A stretch of DNA of 64,000 nt from Anaeropeptidivorans aminofermentans (GTDB lineage: Bacteria; Bacillota; Clostridia; Lachnospirales; UBA5962): NCBI RefSeq assembly GCF_940670685.1, contig NZ_OW711693.1, forward strand, positions 682,001 to 746,000. Reading direction: 5' to 3'. Below the pieces are notes generated by a model that made no database searches, was not told where the DNA came from, and was given only the letters and a program-made list of their open reading frames with translations. Shown here in pieces: positions 1 through 9,112 of the stretch. A program made the translations under genes and the position numbers. Every line of letters starts with the position of its first letter. The first letter of the stretch is position 1.

Positions 1-2
1 TA

Positions 3-197
3 AAACTTACGGGTAAAAACGTAATTGTCATTTCTACAGAAGGAAGTGCAAATTCCTCTCAAATAGTAGACGGAATTAACTATATTAATGTAGGCGGGTT
101 ATTTAACGGTGATAAAACCGTAAACTCGAATTTCTCAACCCTGCGCCTTAGAATCAAAGGAACAGATATAAAATATCAGTTTGAAAAAAGCAATTAA
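3..197 (+). CDS. 3' end of a protein gene, 5' part outside window
   Basis: An open frame runs from the window edge to a TAA at 195-197, giving about 64 C-terminal residues. The tail contains GINYINVGGLFNG and ends in a beta-rich run finishing with FEKSN. This resembles the last strands of secreted or calcineurin-like phosphoesterase proteins, but the fragment is too short to assign. A strong terminator follows 40 bases later, confirming the reading direction. The start and any signal peptide are outside the window. Confidence 0.7.
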   Translation, partial: KLTGKNVIVISTEGSANSSQIVDGINYINVGGLFNGDKTVNSNFSTLRLRIKGTDIKYQFEKSN

Positions 198-237
198 TAA
201 AAGAGTGCGTTGAACCAAAAGCTTGATTGCTTAGAAT

Positions 238-263
238 AAAAAAGCCCCTAGGGGCTTTTTTAT
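238..263 (+). terminator. Rho-independent terminator
   Basis: AAAAAAGCCCC, a two-base loop, then GGGGCTTTTTT: a perfect stem followed by a T run just after the partial gene. Confidence 0.9.
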
Positions 264-273
264 TTATATTAGC

Positions 274-408
274 TATAGTGGATTTAAAGTGAGCTGGTAA
301 TCTGTATATTCCCTTAAGCTCAAAAATGTACTCTTTCCGAAGAGAATCCGTGTTTTTGAATCTGTAATGGATAGGTTCTTATGACTTCTTTACAAGAAAT
401 TTACTATA
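274..408. repeat. Foldback miniature element, family A copy 1
   Basis: Begins TATAGTGGATTTAAAG and ends GAAATTTACTATA, with internal segments (CCGAAGAGAATCCGTGTTTT, TACAAGAAATTTACTATA) that recur at 8821-8957, 10984-11122, 39059-39155, 42936-43612 and 62714-63519. It is about 135 bp and has no coding capacity. The size, inverted ends and TA-flanked behaviour seen in another copy suggest a non-autonomous DNA transposon of IS630/mariner type. Confidence 0.7.
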
Positions 409-417
409 TAGTAAATA

Positions 418-861
418 CTAGGGTACGTATTGCTCTTCCACACTTAAGACAGTATCTTTTTCTATTGCTATCCAAAATGGCGGGGAAAAATCGGGATACC
501 TTTTCATATGCTCCATCAGCCCGTCTAAATCCGTTTCGGAGTGCGTAAAATCCTTTTCCCAGTCGACGATTTGAAATGAAGTGTCTTTTTTCAATTTATA
601 GGTTTTTGTACTGGTATCAGGATTATAAATATAAAATCCGTTTGGAAAGTCGTAATTTGCATCAAGGCCAAGCTCTTTAATTCTTTCCGTATCCTCTTGC
701 TTTATCCATTCAATAGGGTCAAATTCAAATCTTTTATTTTCGGCGTCTAAATTATAGATGAATCCGATTTCCTTAGACGATGCTTCCTCCGCAGGCTTAT
801 CCTTTGTGCAGCCGCTGAAAAAAAGAAGGCCGGCAAATATAAATACAATGTTTTTAATCAT
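418..861 (-). CDS. Small secreted lipoprotein of unknown function
   Basis: The protein starts MIKNIVFIFAGLLFFSGC: a charged start, a hydrophobic stretch and a lipobox with the lipidated Cys followed by TKDKPAEE, so it should be anchored outside the membrane. The mature part is about 130 residues, acidic and aromatic, with no domain I recognise. Upstream in-frame ATGs (876, 867) lie on or next to the GGAGGG ribosome site, so I place the start at 861, seven bases after it. It stands alone, with a family A element downstream. Confidence 0.75.
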   Translation of the reverse strand: MIKNIVFIFAGLLFFSGCTKDKPAEEASSKEIGFIYNLDAENKRFEFDPIEWIKQEDTERIKELGLDANYDFPNGFYIYNPDTSTKTYKLKKDTSFQIVDWEKDFTHSETDLDGLMEHMKRYPDFSPPFWIAIEKDTVLSVEEQYVP

Positions 862-876
862 TTTCATTCCCTCCAT

Positions 877-1456
877 TCCTATGGATTTTTAAAAAATTCA
901 TATTCTATTAATAGTATAATTTACATATATAGGAATTACAAGTTCAGGAAGATTACAAAAAAGTAAAGATAATCTCTGGTATCAGCCGATACATATATAG
1001 GACGTGCTGATACGAATCTAAGCAAGCACCTAAAATGACGTTAGTCAGCGTTTCCCGGCAGATGCCTTCCAGTATGCGTCGTCAATGCCTCCTCGCCTGG
1101 CTATTATCTGCATATTTATATAGCGTGAGCATGCCCCAGCATAAAAACAATATATGCCTATACCAGTCTTATTTGCTCTGGAGAATCTATTGATTAAAGG
1201 TATTTCTTCGTATTATAATTATATTAAAGTTTAAATAGGCGCTTATATTGCAAAGAGGACTATTTATTAAAAAACTGAAGATATTCAGATACTCCTTGTT
1301 TTTTACTCAATCGGGTCTATGATTTAAACTGTTGTTTTACCTTTAAAAAAATCTGTTAAGTAAAAATTGAACTCTCATTTGAAAAAGAGCCTGGAATTTC
1401 TTCTTCGGGCCCGCTTCGTATAAGATATTTCCTGAAGGAACAGAGAGGAATTTTAA
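877..1456. other. Intergenic region with a GC-richer scrap
   Basis: No gene is supported. Positions about 1010-1135 are noticeably GC-richer than the rest. On the minus strand they read as a short peptide-like stretch (GGIDDAYWKASAGKR then stop), which looks like the tail of a decayed gene. The remainder is AT-rich. A ribosome site (AGAGAGGAA) precedes the gene at 1457. Confidence 0.4.
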
Positions 1457-2377
1457 ATGAATGAAAAAATAAGGCTTGCAACCACGGATCCTCTTTTAAA
1501 GGACAAAATAAAAGTGGATTTGGAAGGAGAGCTTAAAACTATATATTGGTATATTAAATTTAATATACCCCTTGATGAAAATACCGTGTCGGAAGAAACC
1601 ATGAGGGTTACGGATACAAAGGGCTATATCATGAAAACCAATATAAAATATTATGAAGACAGAAATACCATCATCGTATCGCCTTTTGATTCTTATATGG
1701 AAAACGTATATTATGTGCTTAGTATTTCCAAAAAGGTTAAAAGTAAAAGCGGTAAAAATTTAAAAAGGGATACCCATATACTTTTTAAGCTTAAAGACAA
1801 TCAAATCTCTGAATACGAGCTCTTAAAATCCACGGTTAAAATTCCCAAGCCGGAAGCAAGGCCTGAAAATTACGATGAAATTATGATAGAAACTTATCCC
1901 GATGCAGTTCTTAAAAAGGTTCACACAAAGGTCTATGAAAAGAAAATAAAAAGCGCTGCAAAAAAAATTAAAAGGCAAAATACGCCGAAACTGCCTAAGC
2001 TGCTTCCAAAAGCAGAGAATGGCAATCCCCATGAAAAGATAAATGCAGTGCTTAGATATAAGGATATTGATATTGATATCTTAATTAGCCTTGCAGGGAT
2101 TATTCTTCTTGCCATAAGCTTTTATTTTAACATTATTCTTCTAATGGGAATCTCTGTTGTAATATGTATTATAGGTGTTATTCATATGCTAAGCCAGATG
2201 CTTAAAAAAAATGCGCTTTTTGCCATGCGGTATAATAGAGGGGTTACAAATTATAATAAGGGCAGATATGATAAAGCTCTTAAGCATTTTTCGAAGGCCC
2301 TTGAAATGGAGCCTAACGACAGAAAGCTTGACAGGATTATCGCAAAGACAGAGGATAAGATTTTCGGAAGGGATTGA
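1457..2377 (+). CDS. Membrane protein with Ig-like N-terminus and C-terminal TPR
   Basis: This 306-residue protein has three parts. Residues about 20-115 form a beta-rich segment reminiscent of bacterial Ig-like (SbsA/Big_5) domains. A basic, proline-containing linker follows. Two membrane segments lie at about 208-246, and a tetratricopeptide-like repeat at about 258-295 (NYNKGRYDKALKHFSKALEMEP). The start ATG follows GAGAGGAATTTTAA. Such proteins usually act as membrane-bound protein-interaction scaffolds, but no specific role can be given. The next gene starts four bases after the stop, suggesting co-transcription. Confidence 0.7.
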   Translation: MNEKIRLATTDPLLKDKIKVDLEGELKTIYWYIKFNIPLDENTVSEETMRVTDTKGYIMKTNIKYYEDRNTIIVSPFDSYMENVYYVLSISKKVKSKSGKNLKRDTHILFKLKDNQISEYELLKSTVKIPKPEARPENYDEIMIETYPDAVLKKVHTKVYEKKIKSAAKKIKRQNTPKLPKLLPKAENGNPHEKINAVLRYKDIDIDILISLAGIILLAISFYFNIILLMGISVVICIIGVIHMLSQMLKKNALFAMRYNRGVTNYNKGRYDKALKHFSKALEMEPNDRKLDRIIAKTEDKIFGRD

Positions 2378-2381
2378 ATAT

Positions 2382-3026
2382 ATGAACCAAATTAAAAAGG
2401 TCGATTTTAAACGGGAACGCTCTCATCTTTATGCCCCCTCATCTAAAAAGGCTTCCATTGTTAATGTACCGGAAATGAAATTCATTATGCTTGACGGGTC
2501 CGGCCCGCCGGAAGGAAAACTGTATCAGGAGGCTATCCAATGCCTTTATGCTTTAAGTTTTACAATAAAAATGAATAAGCATATAAAAGAAAAAATAGAA
2601 GGTTTTTTTGACTATGTAGTGCCTCCGCTAGAAGGCTTATGGGGAATTGAAGGCGGGGAATTTGATTTTAATGCCAGAAGAGACCAATGGATTTGGACGG
2701 CTATGATTATGCAGCCGGATTTTATAACGGAAGAAATATTTCAGGAGGCCTTAAAAGAAAGTAAGTTAAAAAGGCCGGAGCTTGATTTTACCACTGCAAG
2801 GCTTTCCAGCCTTAAGGAAGGCAGATGCATACAAATTATGCATATAGGGCCTTATTCAGAGGAAGAAGAAACCATTTCACTCCTTAGAAAGACCATGGAA
2901 AAGGAAGGCTATAGAAACAGTGCTTCCGGTAAACAGATGCATCATGAGATTTATCTTTCCGACCCAAGAAAAGCAAAGCCTGAAAACTTAAAAACCATTA
3001 TCAGGATTCCCATAAGACCTGCTTAA
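2382..3026 (+). CDS. GyrI-like small-molecule-binding domain protein
   Basis: This 214-residue protein matches the stand-alone GyrI-like family: an early FIMLDGSGPPEG segment, a central WGIEGGEF strand and a late RCIQIMHIGPYSEEE strand leading to a C-terminal IYLSDPRKAKPENLKTIIR. These folds bind drugs or hydrophobic ligands, and some relatives act as hydrolases. The frame stays open upstream to 2211, but that part overlaps the preceding gene. The ATG at 2382 gives the family's usual N-terminus, so I use it. Confidence 0.8.
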   Translation: MNQIKKVDFKRERSHLYAPSSKKASIVNVPEMKFIMLDGSGPPEGKLYQEAIQCLYALSFTIKMNKHIKEKIEGFFDYVVPPLEGLWGIEGGEFDFNARRDQWIWTAMIMQPDFITEEIFQEALKESKLKRPELDFTTARLSSLKEGRCIQIMHIGPYSEEEETISLLRKTMEKEGYRNSASGKQMHHEIYLSDPRKAKPENLKTIIRIPIRPA

Positions 3027-3156
3027 GCAGGGAAAAGCAATTCAGGCCTACAGCCTTATGTCTTTTCATTTTTACTAAGTATAAATAATGTAATAATAGA
3101 AATTGCCCTCTCATATATATAATTGTATGGATCGTATATATAAGGAGGGCTTAATT

Positions 3157-4635
3157 TTGGATAATTTCAATATCTATAAGGATATTTCCGAAAGAACAAA
3201 CGGCGATATTTATATAGGCGTTGTGGGGCCTGTGAGAACGGGCAAATCGACATTTATAAAACGCTTTATGGATGAGCTTGTAATTCCCAATATTGAAAGC
3301 GGATATACCAGAGAAAGAGCTAAAGACGAGCTTCCTCAAAGTGCTACGGGAAGAGGAATTATGACTACAGAGCCTAAATTTATCCCCAATGAGGCGATAG
3401 AACTTACTTTAGATGAAAATATTAAATTTAAAATGCGTATGATTGACTGTGTAGGTTATCTTGTGCCCGGAGCAACAGGCTATCAGGACGGAGAGGGCCA
3501 GAGAATGGTGAATACTCCGTGGTCGGAAGATAAGATACCCTTTTCTCAGGCCGCCGAAATAGGCACGAAAAAGGTTATAAACGACCATTCAACCATAGGC
3601 ATCGTAATTACGACAGACGGAAGCATAACGGAGATTGAAAGAAAGGATTACATAGAGGCTGAGGAAAGGGTAATATCTGAGCTTAAGAAGATCAATAAGC
3701 CCTTTGTCATTGTATTAAATACAACAAAGCCTTATTCGCCGGAAACGGAAACCCTCAGAGCCGAGCTTTCAGAAAAATATAAGGTGCCGGTTATGCCTGT
3801 TAACTGTGCCCAGATGAAATCTGAAGACATCAGTGCCATAATGGAAAAAATCCTTTATGAATTCCCTATTCAGGAAATCAAAATCCATCTGCCTAAATGG
3901 ATAGAAACCCTTGAGCTTGAGCATTGGCTTAAGCAAAGTATAATTAATGCCATAAAAGGCATATTAGAAGACATTACAAAGCTTCGCTCCATCAAAGATA
4001 ATATGCTTCTTATGGAAGACAATGAGTACATAAAAAAGGTTTATATTGACGGTATATCCCTTGGTGACGGTTCCGCTGATATAGAAATATCCGTTGATGA
4101 CGACCTTTTCTATAGAATACTTAGTGAAACTACAAGAATGGATATCAATAGCGATTATCAGCTTATTTCCACCATAAAGGTCTTATCAGACGCCAAGCGG
4201 GAATATGATAAGGTAAAATATGCCCTTGAAGAAGTAAGACAGAAGGGCTACGGCATCGTTACGCCGGCCCTTGAAGAAATGAAGCTTGAGGAGCCGAATC
4301 TTGTGAAGCATGGTTCCAAATACGGTGTAAAGATTAAGGCATCGGCGCCCAGCATACATTTAATAAGAGCAGATATTGAAACAGAAATATCTCCTATCGT
4401 AGGAACAGAGCAGCAGAGCCAGGATTTGATTAATTTCATAATGGACCAGATGGAGGAAGGCTCCGACAAGGTTTGGGAGATGAATATGTTTGGCCGCAAT
4501 ATGCACGACCTTGTAAAGGACGGCCTGCAAAGCAAGCTCTATCATATGCCGGAAAGCGCTCAGGTTAAATTCCAGGAGACCCTTCAGAGAATTATCAATG
4601 AAGGCAGAGGCGGCCTTATCTGCATTATTTTATAA
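3157..4635 (+). CDS. spoIVA: Stage IV sporulation protein A, spore coat morphogenetic ATPase
   Basis: SpoIVA hydrolyses ATP and polymerises on the forespore surface as the base layer of the spore coat, recruited by SpoVM. The translation matches the family end to end: NIYKDISERT start, Walker A GPVRTGKST with the lysine at residue 30 as in Bacillus subtilis, MTTEPKFIPNEA, DCVGYLVPGA, TTDGSI, EAEERVISELK, and a C-terminus ending GGLICIIL. Using the TTG at 3157 gives 492 residues, equal to the B. subtilis length. AAGGAGGG lies eight bases before it, whereas the longer upstream ORF has no ribosome site. This is firm evidence for an endospore former. Confidence 0.97.
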   Translation: MDNFNIYKDISERTNGDIYIGVVGPVRTGKSTFIKRFMDELVIPNIESGYTRERAKDELPQSATGRGIMTTEPKFIPNEAIELTLDENIKFKMRMIDCVGYLVPGATGYQDGEGQRMVNTPWSEDKIPFSQAAEIGTKKVINDHSTIGIVITTDGSITEIERKDYIEAEERVISELKKINKPFVIVLNTTKPYSPETETLRAELSEKYKVPVMPVNCAQMKSEDISAIMEKILYEFPIQEIKIHLPKWIETLELEHWLKQSIINAIKGILEDITKLRSIKDNMLLMEDNEYIKKVYIDGISLGDGSADIEISVDDDLFYRILSETTRMDINSDYQLISTIKVLSDAKREYDKVKYALEEVRQKGYGIVTPALEEMKLEEPNLVKHGSKYGVKIKASAPSIHLIRADIETEISPIVGTEQQSQDLINFIMDQMEEGSDKVWEMNMFGRNMHDLVKDGLQSKLYHMPESAQVKFQETLQRIINEGRGGLICIIL

Positions 4636-4959
4636 ATACGTATTTTCCCTAAGCATATCTGAAAGATACGAGATAGAGTCAATTGCTTTTATTCTGAAGC
4701 GAATATTTGGATTGAGACGGCTTAAATAAGAGAAAAGCAAATTGACAATCATAGGATTTCATATTGAATCAAGTATAGTAAAAGGACGAATTAATAATAG
4801 CCTTAACAAGTTTTTTTTTACTTGCTAAGGCTATACTTATGAAGCTTATGAACAGTCCTTTTGTTTGTAGTTTTATAAGCTTTCCTTCAGTATATAGTAA
4901 ATAAGCTTAGACCTTTTCAAGGTTATTTACTATATTATGTATTTAGAAAGGTTTTATTA
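4636..4959. repeat. Intergenic region with family B element and hairpins
   Basis: Positions 4672-4763 are a family B foldback element (GTCAATTGCTTTT ... AAAAGCAAATTGACAATCATAGGATTTCATA). Positions 4799-4833 form a hairpin (TAGCCTTAACAAG / CTTGCTAAGGCTA) around a T8 loop. Positions 4893-4936 form another palindrome with TATAGTAAATAA ends. spoIVA and the minus-strand allC converge here, so one of these hairpins may end both transcripts. Confidence 0.6.
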
Positions 4960-6186
4960 TTAATAGGCAAGCTTATGAAGGGTGCCTATTAAAATCTTGA
5001 TGCCTTCTACTAAATCTTCTGTTTTAGTATCTTCGGCGGGGTTATGGCTTATGCCGCCGATACTTGGAACGAATATCATGCCTGTCGGTATTCTTGGGGC
5101 TATGATTTGAGAGTCGTGCCCTGCCCCTGAATGCATTATACGGTAGTTCACATTATTTTCTTTGCAAACATCGGTAATGATTTTTATGATGTTTTCGTCC
5201 ATCGGTACAGGGTTATCATCAAGCCACATTTCCGTCTGCATTTCAAGGCCCAGCTCTTCCGCTGTTTTTTCCATGTCATGGATAATTTCTTCCGTAAAGG
5301 CGGAGAGTATATCCATGTTGGTGTGCCTGCAGTCTATGGTGAAATCCAGCTCTCCTGCAATAACGTTAGGAACATTTGGCCTTGGAATTACCTTTCCTAT
5401 GGTTAAAACTAAAGGGTCTCCGAGCTTTTTAGCCTTATCTATAGCAGAAGCGCACATTTTGCTAAAGCCGTATACAGTGTCCTTTCTGTAGCCCATAGGG
5501 GTGGTGCCGGCATGGTTTGCAAGACCTTTCAAATGAACACCGAAACGTTTCTGGCCCACAATGCCCGTTACAATGCCAAGGGATTGATTATTCATTTCAA
5601 GAACGTTTCCTTGCTCGATGTGAATTTCAACAAAGGATTTTACGTCTGTTCTTGGACTGCTTTTGATATTATCATAGGAGAAACCGTATTTTTCCATCTC
5701 TTTAACAAAGAATAAGCCTTCGTCGTCTTTAATGTTTAAAACGTCTTCTTTATTTGCTATTCCCATAAAATTTTTGCTTCCCCAGAAATTATAAGGAAAG
5801 CGGCTGCCTTCTTCTTCGGAAAAGGAAACCACCTCTAAAGAGCGTTTGGGTTTGCCGTAATTTTCAAGGAGATATTTTATGGCAATATATGCAGCGATAA
5901 TGCCAAATTGACCGTCAAGCTTTCCGCCGTATTTTACTGTATCAATATGAGAGCCGGATAAGATTGTTTCCTCAGGAAGCTCTGCTCCTTCAATTCTTCC
6001 GAAAAGATTGCCTACAGAATCAAATTGAGCCTTCATACCCAGCGCTTCAAACTTTGCCTTAAGGCCCGTTTGGGCTTCAAACCAGCTGTCGGTATAAACA
6101 AGCCTTGTTGTGCCTCCGGCAGAGTCTCTGCCTATGCTGGAAATCCATTTTACAGTTTCTGCCGTAAAATCAAATAAGTTGTCCAT
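4960..6186 (-). CDS. allC: Allantoate amidohydrolase, M20-family metallohydrolase
   Basis: AllC hydrolyses allantoate, releasing ammonia and CO2 in purine-nitrogen salvage; close relatives hydrolyse N-carbamoyl amino acids. The 408-residue protein follows E. coli AllC closely: SAGGTTRLVYT, the metal-ligand motifs LSGSHIDTV, KLDGQFG and SFSEEEGSRF, then VEIHIEQG, NHAGTTPMGYRKDTVY, FTIDCRHT, and HSGAGHDSQI near the C-terminus. AAAGGTGG precedes the ATG. No other allantoin-pathway gene is adjacent, so a ureido or carbamoyl amino-acid substrate cannot be excluded. Confidence 0.88.
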   Translation of the reverse strand: MDNLFDFTAETVKWISSIGRDSAGGTTRLVYTDSWFEAQTGLKAKFEALGMKAQFDSVGNLFGRIEGAELPEETILSGSHIDTVKYGGKLDGQFGIIAAYIAIKYLLENYGKPKRSLEVVSFSEEEGSRFPYNFWGSKNFMGIANKEDVLNIKDDEGLFFVKEMEKYGFSYDNIKSSPRTDVKSFVEIHIEQGNVLEMNNQSLGIVTGIVGQKRFGVHLKGLANHAGTTPMGYRKDTVYGFSKMCASAIDKAKKLGDPLVLTIGKVIPRPNVPNVIAGELDFTIDCRHTNMDILSAFTEEIIHDMEKTAEELGLEMQTEMWLDDNPVPMDENIIKIITDVCKENNVNYRIMHSGAGHDSQIIAPRIPTGMIFVPSIGGISHNPAEDTKTEDLVEGIKILIGTLHKLAY

Positions 6187-6752
6187 CTCTTTCCACCTTT
6201 CCTTTTAGTTATGCTTGAATAAATATGAAATAGTAGCATTGCCAATTTGCTTTTTTCTTATAAAGCCCTGTAAAGCCAAATATTTATTTCAGAATAAAAG
6301 CAAATTGATTCTATGTTGATTCAGCTTTAAAAATACTCTTTTTATATTTGAAGCAATATGAAAGAATAGACGCCCATCTACCTTTAATTTAAGCGCAGTT
6401 ATTTATGATGGAAGAAAAGCAAATTGACGATACTTTTCAAGCTGAATAAGTTTTAGTGGTTTTTAGACTTTTAACATTTTTTATTTTAAGAAGTTTTAGA
6501 GATTAAGTTTATCACTTCCTTATCTTTACGACAACAGTTAGAATGGAAAATAATATATAATTTTTTAATTTATAAGAATAGTATACAGAAGTCAATTGTG
6601 GTTTATATTTTTACATCATGATATTTGGCATAATAAGCTAAATAATATAGCGTAATGTGACTTTAAAGTGAAAAATATCCCTTTTTGTATATTTATATAA
6701 AATAATGAATGCTTTAAAATCCATATGAAGTTTGTTCTTAGACAATATTTTG

Positions 6753-6779
6753 AGAAGGCTTTACAGCCTTCTTTTTATA
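6753..6779 (+). terminator. Orphan Rho-independent terminator
   Basis: AGAAGGCT, loop TTAC, AGCCTTCT, then TTTTATAT. It faces the plus direction although the nearest upstream plus-strand gene is over 2 kb away. Confidence 0.75.
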
Positions 6780-6807
6780 TACTTTTACTTAAACAGAAAA
6801 TGCAATC

Positions 6808-6836
6808 TTGAATAGTTTTATAAGGAATGATACAAT
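6808..6836 (+). promoter_or_regulatory. SigA-type promoter for thioredoxin
   Basis: TTGAAT, a 17-base spacer and TACAAT, about 165 bases before the thioredoxin ATG. The sequence match is good; use is inferred. Confidence 0.65.
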
Positions 6837-7003
6837 AATATATACAAGTAAACTTAAAAGCTATAGAGACATTGCAAATTTTTAAGTGAGCGGCCTTTTA
6901 ATTTTAACAAACAGATTAAGCTTAAAAGGAAATATGATTTAAACAAAAACAAAGGATATAGCTTTATATATGGCAAAGCTTATTGACTGAAGGAGGAAAT
7001 ATT

Positions 7004-7312
7004 ATGAAGGTACAACAGCTTACAAGCGATAATTTTAAAAGCACAATAGAAAAGGCAGGCAAGCCTATTATTGTAGATTTTTATGCAGACTGGTGCGGTC
7101 CATGCAAAATGGTTTCACCTATTATGGAGCAAATTGCAGAGGAAAACCAGCACATCGGCGTATTTAAAGTAAACGTTGACGAAAACCCTACCCTTGCGGC
7201 AGAATTTTCCGTTATGAGCATACCTACAATCATATCCTTTAAGGATAATAATATGTATAAAAAAATTATAGGCGCAAGGCCTAAAGAGGATATTCTTGAT
7301 CTTGTAAGATAA
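7004..7312 (+). CDS. trxA: Thioredoxin
   Basis: Thioredoxin reduces protein disulfides in the cytoplasm. The 102-residue protein has the redox motif WCGPC (Cys31 and Cys34), the preceding FYAD strand and the conserved cis-proline loop MSIPT (Pro74). An alternative TTG start at 6983 lies upstream, but AGGAGG sits four to eight bases before the ATG at 7004, which gives the normal family length. No thioredoxin reductase gene is adjacent. Confidence 0.93.
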   Translation: MKVQQLTSDNFKSTIEKAGKPIIVDFYADWCGPCKMVSPIMEQIAEENQHIGVFKVNVDENPTLAAEFSVMSIPTIISFKDNNMYKKIIGARPKEDILDLVR

Positions 7313-7345
7313 TATGTATTTCGGGTTTTCACAGGGAGCTTGCTT

Positions 7346-7969
7346 ATGAATAATAAACAAACCAAGACGGCAGGGATTTTTATTCTGGTGACTTTCTTAA
7401 TCGCTCTTATGGTATTCATAGGTTATCTCTATTATACCAATAAGAATACGGTTGTATATTTTAATCCCAATAAGAGACACGCTGCTGAAAAGCTATATTA
7501 TAATATTATGAATAGGAATCTGGAGACGGATTATCCTGCAAGTCCAGAGGACGTTATGGAGTATAATTTAAATATAATACAGCTTATTTACGGTAATATG
7601 ATTGTGGAGGAAAGTCTTTATGAAAATGTGATCCTCCAGCAGAGGAAACTTTTTGCCAAGTCACTTCTGGAGCAAAATACGCTGGAACAGCAGACTGAGG
7701 TAATAAAAACGGCGGTCAGCTTGCTTAAAGAGCAGCAATTAAGCAGCTATAACATATCTCAGCTTCCTACAATCTTTAACCCTCATGATAATGATTTCTG
7801 CTATATTAGGGTAAAACAGCAGCTTAATAACGGAGAGGATTTCTACTGGGAATATTCCTTAGAAAAAAACAAAGAAACAGACCGTTGGGAAATTGTTCTT
7901 TGGACATTAACCGACGAATATTATAATCCCATTTCCGAAAACGGAGAGCTTCCGGCAGGAAAATCATAA
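7346..7969 (+). CDS. Membrane-anchored extracytoplasmic protein, clostridial family
   Basis: This 207-residue protein has one N-terminal membrane segment (residues about 10-31) and a large outer part containing YYNIMNRNLETDYPASPEDVMEYN. That pattern is shared with proteins labelled DUF6715 in Lachnospiraceae, as far as I recall. The function is unknown. The ATG at 7346 lies seven bases after AGGGAG. The gene is 33 bases downstream of thioredoxin and ends at a terminator, so the two probably form one transcript. Confidence 0.7.
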   Translation: MNNKQTKTAGIFILVTFLIALMVFIGYLYYTNKNTVVYFNPNKRHAAEKLYYNIMNRNLETDYPASPEDVMEYNLNIIQLIYGNMIVEESLYENVILQQRKLFAKSLLEQNTLEQQTEVIKTAVSLLKEQQLSSYNISQLPTIFNPHDNDFCYIRVKQQLNNGEDFYWEYSLEKNKETDRWEIVLWTLTDEYYNPISENGELPAGKS

Positions 7970-7975
7970 AAATTC

Positions 7976-8005
7976 AAAAGGCCAATTTATCGGCCTTTTA
8001 TTTTT
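7976..8005 (+). terminator. Rho-independent terminator
   Basis: AAAAGGCC, a short loop, GGCCTTTT then ATTTTT, closing the thioredoxin operon. Confidence 0.88.
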
Positions 8006-8087
8006 GGATTTTGACAGAAGCGCTTTATCATTAATTTGATTTTATTTATAAGCGGCATAAAAATAAGAGAAAAGCAGTGGGCAATAA

Positions 8088-8750
8088 CTAATGCCAGCCT
8101 TTATTGCTCCTTTTTTCATAGAAAGAAAGAGCAATTTGTATAAAAGCATTTATTATGAGATATATCATGAAGGCAACAATAAACGGAAGGACGGAATTGG
8201 TTCTGCTTACGGCAACTTTAGCATAGTGAAGCACTTCAGGGACGGCTATGGCAAACATCAGTGACGTATCCTTAACTAAAGTGATTGCTTCATTTGTTAT
8301 GGAAGGGATAACGACTCTTATCATCTGAGGTATTATTATAAACTTAAGGGTTTGATAATGATTAAGCCCCAAAGACCTTGCCGCCTCGTATTGGCCTATA
8401 TCTACGGATAAAAGCCCTCCTCTGAATATTTCAGAAAAATAGGCGGCGTAATTGATGGAGAAGCCTATCGCCGCAGAAGTAAAGCCCGATAGGATAAAAT
8501 GCTTTCCAATCACAGGTATGTAAGGCAGGCCAAAATATATAAAGAAAAGCTGGAGCATAAGAGGCGTACCCCTTATTACGCATATGAAAGCTTTGCAGAA
8601 CCACTGTACGAACTTTAAGGAGCTCTGCATAAGCATTGTAATAAGAAAACCGAGAGGAATGGATACAATGATTACGATTAGAAAAAGCCCGGCTACAGCT
8701 TTAAGCCCCTGAATAAGCGCGAAAAATATACTGGGTATTTCATTAAGCAC
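8088..8750 (-). CDS. Polar amino-acid ABC transporter permease
   Basis: This is a HisM/GlnP-type inner-membrane permease of 220 residues. It has about five membrane segments, the RGTPLMLQLFF motif after the second, and the EAA loop in YEAARSLGLNHYQTLKFIIIPQ, where the ATPase docks. A stop codon in frame just upstream limits the start to the GTG at 8750. The binding-protein gene lies upstream on the same strand, separated by a family A element. No ATPase gene is nearby, so the ATP subunit must be encoded elsewhere or shared. Confidence 0.88.
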   Translation of the reverse strand: MLNEIPSIFFALIQGLKAVAGLFLIVIIVSIPLGFLITMLMQSSLKFVQWFCKAFICVIRGTPLMLQLFFIYFGLPYIPVIGKHFILSGFTSAAIGFSINYAAYFSEIFRGGLLSVDIGQYEAARSLGLNHYQTLKFIIIPQMIRVVIPSITNEAITLVKDTSLMFAIAVPEVLHYAKVAVSRTNSVLPFIVAFMIYLIINAFIQIALSFYEKRSNKGWH

Positions 8751-9112
8751 GGATACGACCCCCGGTCATTCTTTTTTGATGGGGCAATAAACTTGAGATG
8801 TTTATTGCCCTATAGTGAATTATAGTAAATTAAAATTAAACAGTAATAAAACCGTATATGTATATAGATTCAAAAGTTACCGTTTCCTGACGCAATCCGT
8901 GTTTCTGAGTTTATGGTGAATGGGTTTTTGCTGTTTCTTTATAAGAAATTTACTATAACTCTTATACTTTCAGTAAAATATGATTAAAGGCAGTTTGAAA
9001 TCAAACAAAGGTTAATTCACAAGTGCTGTTTTTTAATTTTGCTCAGTACGATATTTATAAAGGTCCCATTAAAAACAGCGGATTAGAAATGCGGCTTTTA
9101 AAGGCCCCCATA
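8751..9112. repeat. Intercistronic hairpin and family A element (copy 2)
   Basis: GGGCAATAAAC and GTTTATTGCCC form a hairpin at about 8780-8810. Positions 8821-8957 are a family A element (TATAGTAAATTAAAATTAAAC ... AAGAAATTTACTATA). The element separates two genes that normally sit within a few bases of each other. Confidence 0.7.

Larger units (their letters stand above)
6187..7003. other. Long intergenic region: repeats, orphan terminator, thioredoxin promoter
   Basis: Positions 6224-6314 are a family B element (TATGAAATAGTAGC ... AAAAGCAAATTGATTCTA). A second partial copy of its end lies near 6415-6432. A clear terminator occupies 6753-6779 on the plus strand with no plus-strand gene before it. 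The thioredoxin promoter is at 6808-6836. No coding region is supported. Confidence 0.6.

Noticed and set aside
1010-1135. GC-richer scrap with a peptide-like reading (GGIDDAYWKASAGKR)
   Set aside because: Too short and without a start; possibly a decayed gene end, but the family cannot be named.
4360-4545. Antisense ORFs inside spoIVA
   Set aside because: Mirror frames of a well-identified gene, without ribosome sites or recognisable products. The same holds for antisense frames in metG, allC, the ABC genes and the arginine genes.
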